From contig NZ_FZNR01000001.1 of assembly GCF_900188005.1 (NCBI RefSeq), positions 434,001 through 498,000 on the forward strand: DNA of 64,000 nucleotides, written 5' to 3'. The notes beneath the pieces were generated by a model, which was not told the DNA's origin, did not search any database, and was given only the letters and a program-made list of their open reading frames with translations. The position numbers and the translations under genes are program-made. The stretch comes from Actinoplanes regularis (GTDB lineage: Bacteria > Actinomycetota > Actinomycetes > Mycobacteriales > Micromonosporaceae). Shown here one piece after another: positions 56,861-64,000 of the stretch; position 1 is the stretch's first letter; the number at the start of each line of letters is the position of its first letter.

Positions 56861-58222
56861 TCAAGCCCCCATCGAAATGAACACGTTCTTGACATCGGTG
56901 AACGACAGCAGCGCGTCCGGACCCAGTTCGCGGCCCAGGCCGGACTGCTTCATCCCGCCGAACGGGGTCCAGTACCGCACCGACGAGTTGCTGTTGACGC
57001 TCAGCGCGCCGCTCTCCACCGCGCGGGAGACCCGCAGCGCACGGCCCACGTCACGGGTCCACAGGGAGCCGGAGAGGCCATACTCGGTGTCGTTGGCCAG
57101 CCGGACCGCCTCCGCCTCGTCCCGGAACGGGAGCACGCTGACCACCGGGCCGAAAATCTCCTCGCGCCAATGCCGGTCCGCGGGCGATGCGGCGAGAAGG
57201 ACGGTCGGGGGGAACCACCAGCCGTTCTCGAAGTCCGCGGAACCCCGGAACGCCACGTCGGCGCCCGTCACATACGAGGCGACGGTGTCGCGCTGACCGG
57301 AAGAGATCAATGGCCCCATTTCCGACATCTCGCTGGACGGGTCCAATACCCGGAAGCTCGCGACGGCCGGTTCCAGCAGGGCGAGGAACTTGTCGTACAC
57401 CGAAGCCTCGACCAGCAACCGCGACCGTGCGCAGCAGTCCTGGCCCGCGTTGTCGAACACCGCCCCGGGCGCAGCGTTCGCCGCCGCCTCGAGGTCCGCG
57501 TCCGCGAAGACGATGTTCGCGGACTTCCCGCCCAGCTCCAGGGTCACCCGTTTCACCTGGTCGGCGCAGCCCGCCATGATCGACTTTCCGACCTCGGTGG
57601 AACCGGTGAAGCAGACCTTGCGGACCGCCGGGTGGGTGACGAACCGCTGCCCCACCACGCTGCCCTTGCCCGGCAGCACCTGGAAGACGTGCTCCGGCAG
57701 CCCGGCCTCCAGGGCCAGCTCGCCGAGGCGGATCGCGGTCAGCGGGGTGAGCTCGGCCGGCTTCAGCACGACCGTGTTGCCGGCCGCCAGGGCCGGGGCG
57801 AAACCCCAGCCGGCGATCGGCATCGGGAAGTTCCACGGGACGATGATCCCGACCACGCCGAGCGGCTCATGGAACGTCACGTCCAGGCCACCGGCCACCG
57901 GGATCTGCCGGCCGGAAAGCCGCTCGGGCGCGCCGGCGTAGTAGTTCAGCACGTCCCGGACGTTGCCGGCCTCCCAGCGCGCGTTGCCGATGGTGTGGCC
58001 GGCGTTGCGTACCTCCAAGCGGGCCAGCTCTTCGAGGTGGTCCTCGACCACCGCCGCGAAGCGGCGGAGCAACCGCGCGCGATCGCCCGGAGCGACCGCC
58101 CGCCAGCTCTCGAAAGCTTTCCGGGCACGCTCGATCGCGGCGTCGGTCTCGGCCAGATCCAGCGACGGTACGGTCGTGAAGACCGCACCGGTCGCCGGAT
58201 CGATCACGTCAGTAGTCCCCAC
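56861..58222 (-). CDS. Aldehyde dehydrogenase (PuuC-like)
   Basis: The 453-residue NAD(P)-dependent dehydrogenase has FTGSTEVGKSIM, LELGGKSANIVFADADL, the catalytic Cys in QDCCARSRLLVE and the usual C-terminal EIFGPVVSVLPF. It likely oxidises gamma-glutamyl-aminobutyraldehyde or a similar aldehyde. GTG 58222 has TGAGGA upstream; a GTG at 58258 inside the synthetase gene is also possible. It sits between the synthetase and the SDR. Confidence 0.9.
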   Translation of the reverse strand: MGTTDVIDPATGAVFTTVPSLDLAETDAAIERARKAFESWRAVAPGDRARLLRRFAAVVEDHLEELARLEVRNAGHTIGNARWEAGNVRDVLNYYAGAPERLSGRQIPVAGGLDVTFHEPLGVVGIIVPWNFPMPIAGWGFAPALAAGNTVVLKPAELTPLTAIRLGELALEAGLPEHVFQVLPGKGSVVGQRFVTHPAVRKVCFTGSTEVGKSIMAGCADQVKRVTLELGGKSANIVFADADLEAAANAAPGAVFDNAGQDCCARSRLLVEASVYDKFLALLEPAVASFRVLDPSSEMSEMGPLISSGQRDTVASYVTGADVAFRGSADFENGWWFPPTVLLAASPADRHWREEIFGPVVSVLPFRDEAEAVRLANDTEYGLSGSLWTRDVGRALRVSRAVESGALSVNSNSSVRYWTPFGGMKQSGLGRELGPDALLSFTDVKNVFISMGA

Positions 58223-58238
58223 GCCAAGATCCTCACAC

Positions 58239-59585
58239 TCAGAGGCGTTCAAATCCACGACGTAGTTCCCAGTCGGTCACCGCGGCGTCGAAGGCCGCCA
58301 GCTCCACCCGGCCCATGTTGGCGTAGTGCGCGACCACATCCGCCCCGAATGCGGCTTCCGCTGTCGAACTGGCCGCCCAGAGATCGGTCGCCTCGCGCAG
58401 GGTGCTCGGCACCCGCTCCGCCGTCGCGTCCTGGTAGGCGTTTCCGGCGAACTCCTCCTCGAGGGACAACTCGCTCTCGATGCCGTGCAGCGCCCCGGCC
58501 ACCAGCGCCGCGATCGCCAGGTACGGATTCACGTCCCCGCCCGGAACCCGGTTCTCCACCCGCATCCCCTGCCCGTGCCCGGCGATCCGCAGCGCGCAGG
58601 TCCGGTTGTCCACCCCCCACCGCAGCGCGGTCGGCGCGAACGACCCCGGCTGGTACCGCTTGTACGAGTTGATGTTCGGCGCGAACAGCAGGCTGAACTC
58701 CCGCATCGTGGCGAGCAGCCCGGCCAGCACCCGCTGCCCGGTCACGCTCAGATGGGCCGGCCCGTCGCCGAGCATCGCCGACCGCCCGTCCTCGCCGCGC
58801 AGCGAGAAGTGGATGTGGCAGGAGTTGCCCTCCCGCTCGTTGGGCTTGGCCATGAAGGTCAGCGCCATGCCCTCCTGGGCGGCGATCTCCTTGGCCCCGT
58901 TCTTGTAGATGACGTGGTTGTCGGCGGCGGTGAGCGCGTCGGCGTAGCGGAACGCGATCTCGTGCTGGCCGAAGTTGCACTCGCCCTTGGCGCTCTCCGG
59001 GAGCAGACCGGCCCCGTACATGTCGTTGCGGATCCGGCGCAGCAGCGGTTCGACCCGGGCGGTACCGAGCAGCGAATAGTCCACGTTGTACTGATTCGCC
59101 GGGGTGAGGTCGCGGTACCGTCGCGCGAAAGCCTGCTCGTACGTGTCCCGGTAGAGCACGAACTCCAGCTCGGTCCCGGCGAAGGCGGTCAGCCCGTGCG
59201 CCGCCAGCCGGTCCAGCTGGCGGCGCAGGATCTGCCGCGGGGAGGCCGGCACCGGCTCCCCCGCGGTGTCGAACAGGTCGGCGAGGACCAGCGCGGTGCC
59301 CGGCTGCCACGGCACCGGCCGCAGCGTCGCGAAGTCCGGCCGCATCACGAAGTCCCCGTAACCGGTGGACCAGGAGGACATCTCGTAGCCGTCGACGGTG
59401 TTCATGTCGACGTCCACCGCGAGCAGATAGTTGCAGCCCTCGCTGCCGCCGCTGACCACCTCGTCCATGAAGTACCGGCCGTGCAGCCGCTTACCCTGCA
59501 ACCGCCCCTGCATGTCGGTCAGGGCGAGCAGAACGGTGTCGATGGAGCCGTTGCCGAGCGCTACGTCGAGGTCCTCGAGATCCAT
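58239..59585 (-). CDS. Gamma-glutamylamine synthetase (GlnA/PuuA-like)
   Basis: The 448-residue glutamine synthetase fold has ELEFVLY, CNFGQHEIAFRY, NSCHIHFSLRG, NSYKRYQPGSFAPTALRWG and RVENRVPGGDVNPYLAIA. Its setting with PuuD and aldehyde dehydrogenase, not with nitrogen-assimilation genes, points to gamma-glutamylation of an amine rather than ammonia. In Streptomyces such paralogues (GlnA3, GlnA4) act on polyamines and ethanolamine. The ATG is 12 bases past the permease stop. Exact amine unknown. Confidence 0.87.
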   Translation of the reverse strand: MDLEDLDVALGNGSIDTVLLALTDMQGRLQGKRLHGRYFMDEVVSGGSEGCNYLLAVDVDMNTVDGYEMSSWSTGYGDFVMRPDFATLRPVPWQPGTALVLADLFDTAGEPVPASPRQILRRQLDRLAAHGLTAFAGTELEFVLYRDTYEQAFARRYRDLTPANQYNVDYSLLGTARVEPLLRRIRNDMYGAGLLPESAKGECNFGQHEIAFRYADALTAADNHVIYKNGAKEIAAQEGMALTFMAKPNEREGNSCHIHFSLRGEDGRSAMLGDGPAHLSVTGQRVLAGLLATMREFSLLFAPNINSYKRYQPGSFAPTALRWGVDNRTCALRIAGHGQGMRVENRVPGGDVNPYLAIAALVAGALHGIESELSLEEEFAGNAYQDATAERVPSTLREATDLWAASSTAEAAFGADVVAHYANMGRVELAAFDAAVTDWELRRGFERL

Positions 59586-59597
59586 GGATCAGTCCTA

Positions 59598-61130
59598 TCA
59601 GTCGTTGGCCGTCGGCATCGTCGGCTCACCCTGTGCGGACGCCTCCAGCAGGTTCGAACGTGGGCCGGTGAACCACTTCCGCGCCCCCGCGAACCACCAG
59701 ATCGTGGCGCCGCCGACCACGATCGCCACCGCGACGATGGTGTAGTTGAAGTTCTTCGCCGTGATCGGGCCGGCCGTGGGTAGAACGAACAGAACGCAGA
59801 TCACGCCGACCCAGACGATCGAGATCCAGCCGATCGGCGCGCTCCACCGGCCCAGGTTCCACGGCCCGACCTGGAAGTCCGTGTTGCGGCGGCGCAGGAA
59901 GACCGGGCCGACGTACGCGATGTACAGGCCGATCACCGCGATCGAGGTGGCCGCCGCGTACGCCGTGGTGTTCCAGAGCGACGGCAGCACCAGGATCGTC
60001 GAGATGGTCACGCAGAGCCAGATCGAGTTGGTCGGTGTGCCCGTGCGCGGGTTGACCCGCTTCCAGATCCGCGACCCGGGCAGGGCGCCGTCGCGGGCGA
60101 ACGCGTACGACATCCGGGAGTTCGCGGTGACCGAGGCCATCCCGCAGAACCACTGCGCGACCATGCAGATGAAGAGCAGGAACGTGCCGACGTCGTGCCC
60201 GACCGCGTCGATGAAGATCTGCGCCGGTGGCAGCCCGAGCGCGGTCCCCGCCTCGGCCTCGTAGTCCTGGATGGACCAGGTGATCGCGAACAGCAGCACG
60301 AACCCGGCGATCACCGAGACGACCACGGAGAGCACGATGCCGCGGGGCGCCGCGTTCGCCGCGTCGTGGGTCTCCTCCGCGACGTGCGCGGAGGCGTCGT
60401 ACCCGGTGTAGGTGTACTGCGCCATCAGCAGTCCGATCAGGACCGCGTAGACCGTCGCCCCGGTGAAGCCGAACCCGGTCGCGTTCCGTACCTCGAAGAA
60501 GACCTCGGAGATCGGCTTGTGCTGGTCCGGCAGCACGGTCAGCAGTACGACGATCACCGCCACGCCGACCAGATGCCACCAGGCGCTGACGTCCGAGAGC
60601 ACCCGCACCAGGTTCACGCCGAACGTGTTCAGCAGGCCGTGCACCACGATGATGACCAGGAAGATCAGGAAGGTACGGCCCGGCGTGACCTCCATGTCGA
60701 AGGTGAGGCTGAGGAACGCCGCGGTGGTCATCGCCGCGCCGAAGTCGATCGCCGCGGTGACCGCGACCTCGCCGAGGAAGTTGAACCAGCCGATGAACCA
60801 GGCCCAGGCCGCCTTGTTCCGCTTGGCCAGTGCCGCGGCCCACCAGTAGAGCGCGCCGGCGGTCGGATAGGCCGAGCAGACCTCGGCCATCGCCAGCGAC
60901 ACCAGGGTGACCATGCCGCCGACGAGGAGCCAGCCGATCGTGATGGCGAACGGTCCACCGGCGTTCATCGCGATCACATAGGACGTGATCGCGCCGGCCA
61001 GGATCGAGATGATCGAGAAGGAGACGGCGAAGTTCGAGAAACCGGACAACCGGCGGTGCAGTTCCTGCTTGTATCCGAGTTGCGCGAGGCGTTCCTCGTC
61101 GCTGGCGGTAACGGCTGGTTCAGTGCTCAT
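59598..61130 (-). CDS. APC-family amine/amino acid permease
   Basis: The 510-residue protein has about 12 membrane segments and begins after a short cytosolic N-terminus with HRRLSGFSNFAVSFSIISIL, a typical APC start (the BAT1/GABA-permease subgroup); YTYTGYDASAHVAEETH is the conserved loop of that group. It probably imports the amine used by the cluster. ATG 61130 has AAGGGAG upstream. It heads the run permease-synthetase-aldehyde dehydrogenase-SDR. Confidence 0.9.
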   Translation of the reverse strand: MSTEPAVTASDEERLAQLGYKQELHRRLSGFSNFAVSFSIISILAGAITSYVIAMNAGGPFAITIGWLLVGGMVTLVSLAMAEVCSAYPTAGALYWWAAALAKRNKAAWAWFIGWFNFLGEVAVTAAIDFGAAMTTAAFLSLTFDMEVTPGRTFLIFLVIIVVHGLLNTFGVNLVRVLSDVSAWWHLVGVAVIVVLLTVLPDQHKPISEVFFEVRNATGFGFTGATVYAVLIGLLMAQYTYTGYDASAHVAEETHDAANAAPRGIVLSVVVSVIAGFVLLFAITWSIQDYEAEAGTALGLPPAQIFIDAVGHDVGTFLLFICMVAQWFCGMASVTANSRMSYAFARDGALPGSRIWKRVNPRTGTPTNSIWLCVTISTILVLPSLWNTTAYAAATSIAVIGLYIAYVGPVFLRRRNTDFQVGPWNLGRWSAPIGWISIVWVGVICVLFVLPTAGPITAKNFNYTIVAVAIVVGGATIWWFAGARKWFTGPRSNLLEASAQGEPTMPTAND

Positions 61131-61304
61131 GCGCGAGCTCCCTTGCCGAAGGTGTGACCTGAGCCACTGGTATCGGTGATGATCGCTCCGCTGTGTTACG
61201 GACGTCAATGATCAGCGTTAATTGCGTTGCCGCTGAGGTTTCTCCGATGCGAGCCTTTACGTCATCAGGGCGATCGCGAATCCCTCGGCAGGCTTCGCTC
61301 GTCC

Positions 61305-61320
61305 AGGTTGTCGACAACCT
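61305..61320. promoter_or_regulatory. Perfect 16-bp palindrome upstream of the permease gene
   Basis: AGGTTGTCGACAACCT reads the same on both strands. Its core TTGTCGACAA resembles operators of GntR/FadR-type repressors. It lies about 175-190 bases before the permease start. Confidence 0.55.
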
Positions 61321-61327
61321 TCCCGCG

Positions 61328-61398
61328 GCGATGCGGGGCGCGGTCACCTCTCTCTCCGCACGCGGCCCTCGGGCCGCGAAGCGCCCGCCCCGCATCGC
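61328..61398. repeat. Nested inverted repeats
   Basis: Outer arms GCGATGCGGGGCG (61328-61340) and CGCCCCGCATCGC (61386-61398) are perfect; an inner hairpin CGCGGCCC/GGGCCGCG (61361-61368, 61371-61378) sits between them. It could be a terminator, a structured leader of the permease transcript, or a remnant of a small mobile element. Confidence 0.65.
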
Positions 61399-61759
61399 TG
61401 CCCCCACGATCCCCAGCACGCTCTTGCAACACGAGTGAAGCCCCTTGCAGGGATTGACCGCCCCTTGCGTTATCGCAGCTCAGTCTGACTTTTGCCCTAA
61501 AAAATCTACAGTGGCGACTCTAGAAATCAGCCCCAAAGAGAGTTATGTTTGCGGGGTCGGTCACGGCCGACAACGCAACTGGCACAGCCGCTGAGTTGGA
61601 GAAGGAGGACGAGATACCGCAGCAACGCGTAATCACGACGTCCCCGACCCGACAAGAGGTGATCGCAGCCGATGCCCATCACTCCGGTCGACTGCTAGCG
61701 GCACGCAGCCGGTCGACCACCTGCGCCGGCCAGTGAAAGTCGGCACAAGAATTGAAAAG

Positions 61760-61790
61760 CCAGGGCCCCGGTTACCCGCCGGGGCCTTGG
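61760..61790. terminator. Hairpin before the MerR gene
   Basis: CCAGGGCCCCGG pairs with CCGGGGCCTTGG (one G-T), loop TTACCCG. On the minus strand it is followed by GCTTTTCAATT, so it could terminate leftward transcripts; on the plus strand it would lie in the MerR leader. Confidence 0.5.
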
Positions 61791-61807
61791 ACTTGCATGG
61801 GGAGACG

Positions 61808-62185
61808 ATGCCCAGCAACCCGGAGCCCAGGAACTCGTACGACGCCGACCTCCCGGCGTACACGATGGGCCGGGCCGCCGAGCTGATCGGTGTGACACCG
61901 GCCTTTCTCCGCAGTCTCGACGGCACCGGCCTGATCGAACCGGAACGCTCGGCCGGCGGCCACCGCCGCTACTCCCGCCACCAACTCGACCTCGCCGGCC
62001 GGGTCCGGATCCTGCTCGACCAGGGCTTCCTGCTGGCCGCCGCCGTCCGGATCGTCACCCTGGAAGACCGCCTGGCCGCCGCGCACCGGCGAATCCGGGC
62101 ATTGGGCGGCAAACTCGGCCCCGGCGAGGACGCCAGCATCCCGATCCAGACCCGCCGCGACACCACCCCGAGACAGAACATGTAA
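61808..62185 (+). CDS. MerR-family transcriptional regulator
   Basis: The 125-residue protein has the N-terminal MerR winged helix: YTMGRAAELIGVTPAFLRSLD, then GLIEPERSAGGHRRYSRHQL, then a helix LLDQGFLLAAAVRIVTLEDRL. The C-terminal effector part is short, so the protein is a small MerR variant. ATG 61808 has GGGGAG upstream; the frame from 61733 crosses the hairpin. It is 10 bases upstream of the sensor kinase gene, perhaps one transcript. Confidence 0.88.
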   Translation: MPSNPEPRNSYDADLPAYTMGRAAELIGVTPAFLRSLDGTGLIEPERSAGGHRRYSRHQLDLAGRVRILLDQGFLLAAAVRIVTLEDRLAAAHRRIRALGGKLGPGEDASIPIQTRRDTTPRQNM

Positions 62186-62195
62186 TCGTCTCTGC

Positions 62196-63464
62196 ATGCC
62201 ATCGTGGAAAGTCGAAGAGTGGCGCCGGCCGGGACCGACCGCCAAGCAGCGCCGCACCGACCTGTGGGTCGGCGTATCGGTCGCCGCCGTCGCCGTCTTC
62301 AGCCTCTTCCTGCTGCGCAGCGCCGGATATCTGGACAACGAGCGATCTCCCGTGGTCGGCGAGCAGATCTTCTGGGCAGTGCTGACCACCCTGCCGCTGG
62401 CCTGGCGCCGTCGCGCCCCCGAGCTGGTCGCCGCACTGATCTCGGTCGGCTTCATCCTCGGCCAGGTCCGCTTCTCCCCGGAGCAGGTGGTCACCACGTA
62501 CGCCCTGTGCGCCGCGATCTACACCCTCGGCGCCTGGGGGCAGGACCGGCAACGGGCCCGCAACCTCCGGCTGTTGATCATCGCGGTGATGTTCGGCTGG
62601 CTGACCGTCTCCTACGCGCTGTACCACGACGCCGTGTCGGCGAACCTCTCCGGCAGCTCCGGTGAGCTGCCGGAACTCTGGTCGGCGATCTTCCTCGGCT
62701 ACCTGCAGAACATCGTCTATTTCGCCTTCACGTACCTGATGGGTGACGCCGCCTGGCACGCGGTGTGGCGGCGGCACCAGCTGCAGCGGCAGGCCGAGGA
62801 GCTGCGCGCGGCCCAGGCGGCGGCCGCCGGGCGCGCGGTCCTCGACGAGCGCGTGCGGATCGCCCGGGAGCTGCACGACGTGGTCGCACACCACGTCTCG
62901 GTGATGGGCATCCAGGCCTCCGCCTGCCGCCGGGCCCTGGAGAAGGATCCGGCGAAGGCAGCCCCGGCACTGATCGCGATCGAGCAGGGCGCCCGGACCG
63001 CGGTGGACGAGCTGCACCGCATGCTGGGCGCGCTGCGCTCCAGCGAGGCGGAGACCGACACGGCGCCGGGCGCCGGGATCGACCGGGTCGAAGAGATCGT
63101 CGAACGCGCGCGGGAGGCCGGGCTCGAGGTTCACTTCGGCACGTACGGCGATCCGGTCGCGTTGCCCGAATCCCTCTCCCAGGCGGCCTACCGGATCGTG
63201 CAGGAGTCGGTCACCAATACGCTCAAGCACTCGGGGGCCGGCACCCTGGATCTCCGGATCCGATACCTGGCCGACGAGTTGGAGCTGGACATCGCCGACG
63301 ACGGGCACGGCGGCACCGGAGCGGGACGAAACGGGATGGGACTGATCGGGATGCGGGAACGGGTAGCGGTGCACAACGGCACCCTGGAACACGGCCGCCG
63401 TGGCGGTCGCGGCTTCCGGGTCCGCGCCCGGCTGCCCTACCAGAAGGCGAGAACCACCGCGTGA
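62196..63464 (+). CDS. Sensor histidine kinase of NarL/HisKA_3 type
   Basis: The 422-residue protein has about five or six membrane segments in residues 20-190, then a coiled linker, the dimerisation/phospho-acceptor helix RIARELHDVVAHHVSVMG (His227), and an HATPase domain with VQESVTNTLKHSG and GMGLIGMRERV. The stimulus is not known. The start ATG lacks a clear site; it follows the MerR gene by 10 bases. It overlaps the response regulator by GTGA. Confidence 0.9.
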   Translation: MPSWKVEEWRRPGPTAKQRRTDLWVGVSVAAVAVFSLFLLRSAGYLDNERSPVVGEQIFWAVLTTLPLAWRRRAPELVAALISVGFILGQVRFSPEQVVTTYALCAAIYTLGAWGQDRQRARNLRLLIIAVMFGWLTVSYALYHDAVSANLSGSSGELPELWSAIFLGYLQNIVYFAFTYLMGDAAWHAVWRRHQLQRQAEELRAAQAAAAGRAVLDERVRIARELHDVVAHHVSVMGIQASACRRALEKDPAKAAPALIAIEQGARTAVDELHRMLGALRSSEAETDTAPGAGIDRVEEIVERAREAGLEVHFGTYGDPVALPESLSQAAYRIVQESVTNTLKHSGAGTLDLRIRYLADELELDIADDGHGGTGAGRNGMGLIGMRERVAVHNGTLEHGRRGGRGFRVRARLPYQKARTTA

Positions 63465-64000
63465 GCATCACCGTCCTGCTTGCGGATGACCATCAGCTGG
63501 TGCGCTCGGGGTTCCGGGTCATCCTCGAGATGGAGGACGACATCACCGTGGTCGGCGAGGCCGCCGACGGCGCCCGGGCGGTCGAGATGGCGCTGCGGCT
63601 GCGCCCCGACGTCGTACTGATGGATGTCGAGATGCCCGGGATGGACGGCCTGGAGGCGACCCGCCGGATCGCCGCCGCGGGCGGCCCGTCGGTGCTGATC
63701 CTGACCACCTTCGACCGGGACGACTACCTGTTCGCGGCGTTGCAGGCCGGGGCCAGCGGATTCCTGCTGAAGAACGGCACGCCGGAGGCGCTGACCGAGG
63801 CGGTTCGAGTCCTCGCGGCCGGCGACGCGCTGCTCGCCCCGGCGGTGACCCGGCGGGTGATCGCCGAGTTCAGCGCGCCCCGGCAGCGCACGCCGGAGCC
63901 GGCCGTGCGGCTCGACGAGCTGACCCCACGCGAGCACGAGGTGCTGGTCGAACTGGCCGGTGGCGCGACGAACGCGGAGATCGCGACCGCCCTGCGGCTG
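63461..64000 (+). CDS. LuxR/NarL-family response regulator, 3' end outside window
   Basis: The visible 180 residues begin with SITVLLADDHQLVRSGF (acid pocket), phosphorylation site D55 in VVLMDVEMPGMDG, the TTF and LLKNG switch positions, then LTPREHEVLVELAGGATNAE, the start of the LuxR helix-turn-helix. The frame is open at the right edge. It starts with GTG overlapping the sensor kinase stop, so the two form a coupled pair. Confidence 0.93.
   Translation, partial: MSITVLLADDHQLVRSGFRVILEMEDDITVVGEAADGARAVEMALRLRPDVVLMDVEMPGMDGLEATRRIAAAGGPSVLILTTFDRDDYLFAALQAGASGFLLKNGTPEALTEAVRVLAAGDALLAPAVTRRVIAEFSAPRQRTPEPAVRLDELTPREHEVLVELAGGATNAEIATALRL

Larger units (their letters stand above)
61131..61807. 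other. Long intergenic region between permease and MerR genes
   Basis: About 680 bases. It holds the palindrome at 61305-61320 and nested inverted repeats at 61328-61398 (both listed). From about 61440 to 61560 the base content becomes AT-richer (CCCTAAAAAATCTACAG). An ATG at 61545 opens a 63-codon frame with weak third-position bias, possibly chance. A 12-base stem (61760-61771 with 61779-61790) lies just before the MerR gene. I see no known RNA family. Confidence 0.5.

Noticed and set aside
61545-61736. 63-codon frame as a confirmed gene
   Set aside because: Third-position GC is clearly lower than in neighbouring genes and no family is recognisable; kept only as a possibility in the gap description.

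Overview
This window is high-GC chromosomal DNA from an actinobacterium, most likely the family Micromonosporaceae (an Actinoplanes-like organism). The basis is the strong G/C bias at third codon positions, many GTG starts, and the gene content and order. Much of the window matches, from memory, the Mycobacterium tuberculosis neighbourhood Rv2743c-Rv2844: pspM, pspA, clgR, pgsA, ftsK, RNase J, dapA, dapB, an M16 peptidase, pnp, rpsO, ribF, truB, a DinF-like MATE gene, nrnA, rbfA, infB, ylxR, nusA, rimP and a DUF4439 gene. I see no rRNA, tRNA, CRISPR array, insertion sequence, prophage or plasmid gene.

Layout. 1-11.4 kb is accessory: a GNAT fragment, a LysE exporter, a Ser/Thr kinase with 20-residue tandem repeats, a long Lhr helicase, an LLM/F420-type oxidoreductase, a SAM hydroxide adenosyltransferase, and a Nei/Fpg glycosylase whose zinc finger is split by an in-frame tandem repeat. 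11.4-16.5 kb holds the envelope-stress genes (pspM, pspA, clgR) plus cinA, pgsA and rimO. 16.5-25.7 kb holds an ArsR/SufR-like regulator, a DUF3291 gene, ftsK, a YbjN gene, a secreted S1 protease, RNase J, dapA and a DUF2752 membrane protein. 25.7-39.2 kb holds an AlkZ/YcaQ-type gene, two GNATs, dapB, a PAP2-type protein, the M16 peptidase-pnp-rpsO-ribF run, a hybrid sensor kinase with its response regulator, and truB. 39.4-51.6 kb is the translation block: a MATE transporter, an unlisted 29-codon small ORF, nrnA-rbfA-DUF503-methyltransferase, infB-ylxR-nusA-rimP, a lipoprotein, a DUF4439 protein and map. 51.7-64 kb holds a STAS protein, a SpoIIE-type phosphatase, a gamma-glutamylation catabolic cluster (permease, GlnA/PuuA-like synthetase, aldehyde dehydrogenase, SDR, two PuuD-like hydrolases), a MerR regulator, and a NarL-type two-component pair cut by the window end.

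How genes work together. rimP-nusA-ylxR-infB and methyltransferase-DUF503-rbfA-nrnA look like two co-directional runs, each ending in a hairpin followed by a T-rich tract. pnp, rpsO, RNase J and nrnA cover several steps of RNA decay, and dapA and dapB serve lysine and peptidoglycan precursors. The 55-61 kb cluster reads as import, gamma-glutamylation, oxidation and glutamate release from an amine, probably a polyamine.

Two cross-cutting signals stand out. First, at least fifteen genes have a TANNNT hexamer 6-8 bases before their start codon, the arrangement of leaderless actinobacterial promoters; in one case the TAG is the stop codon of the gene before. Second, short degenerate tandem repeats occur at many gene ends and inside three coding regions. 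I found no clearly new multi-gene system. The best candidates for novelty are the repeat-split Nei zinc finger, the promoter that seems to come from a tandem duplication at 50.2 kb, the paired 23-base repeats before rimP, and the 29-residue ORF at 40.8 kb.
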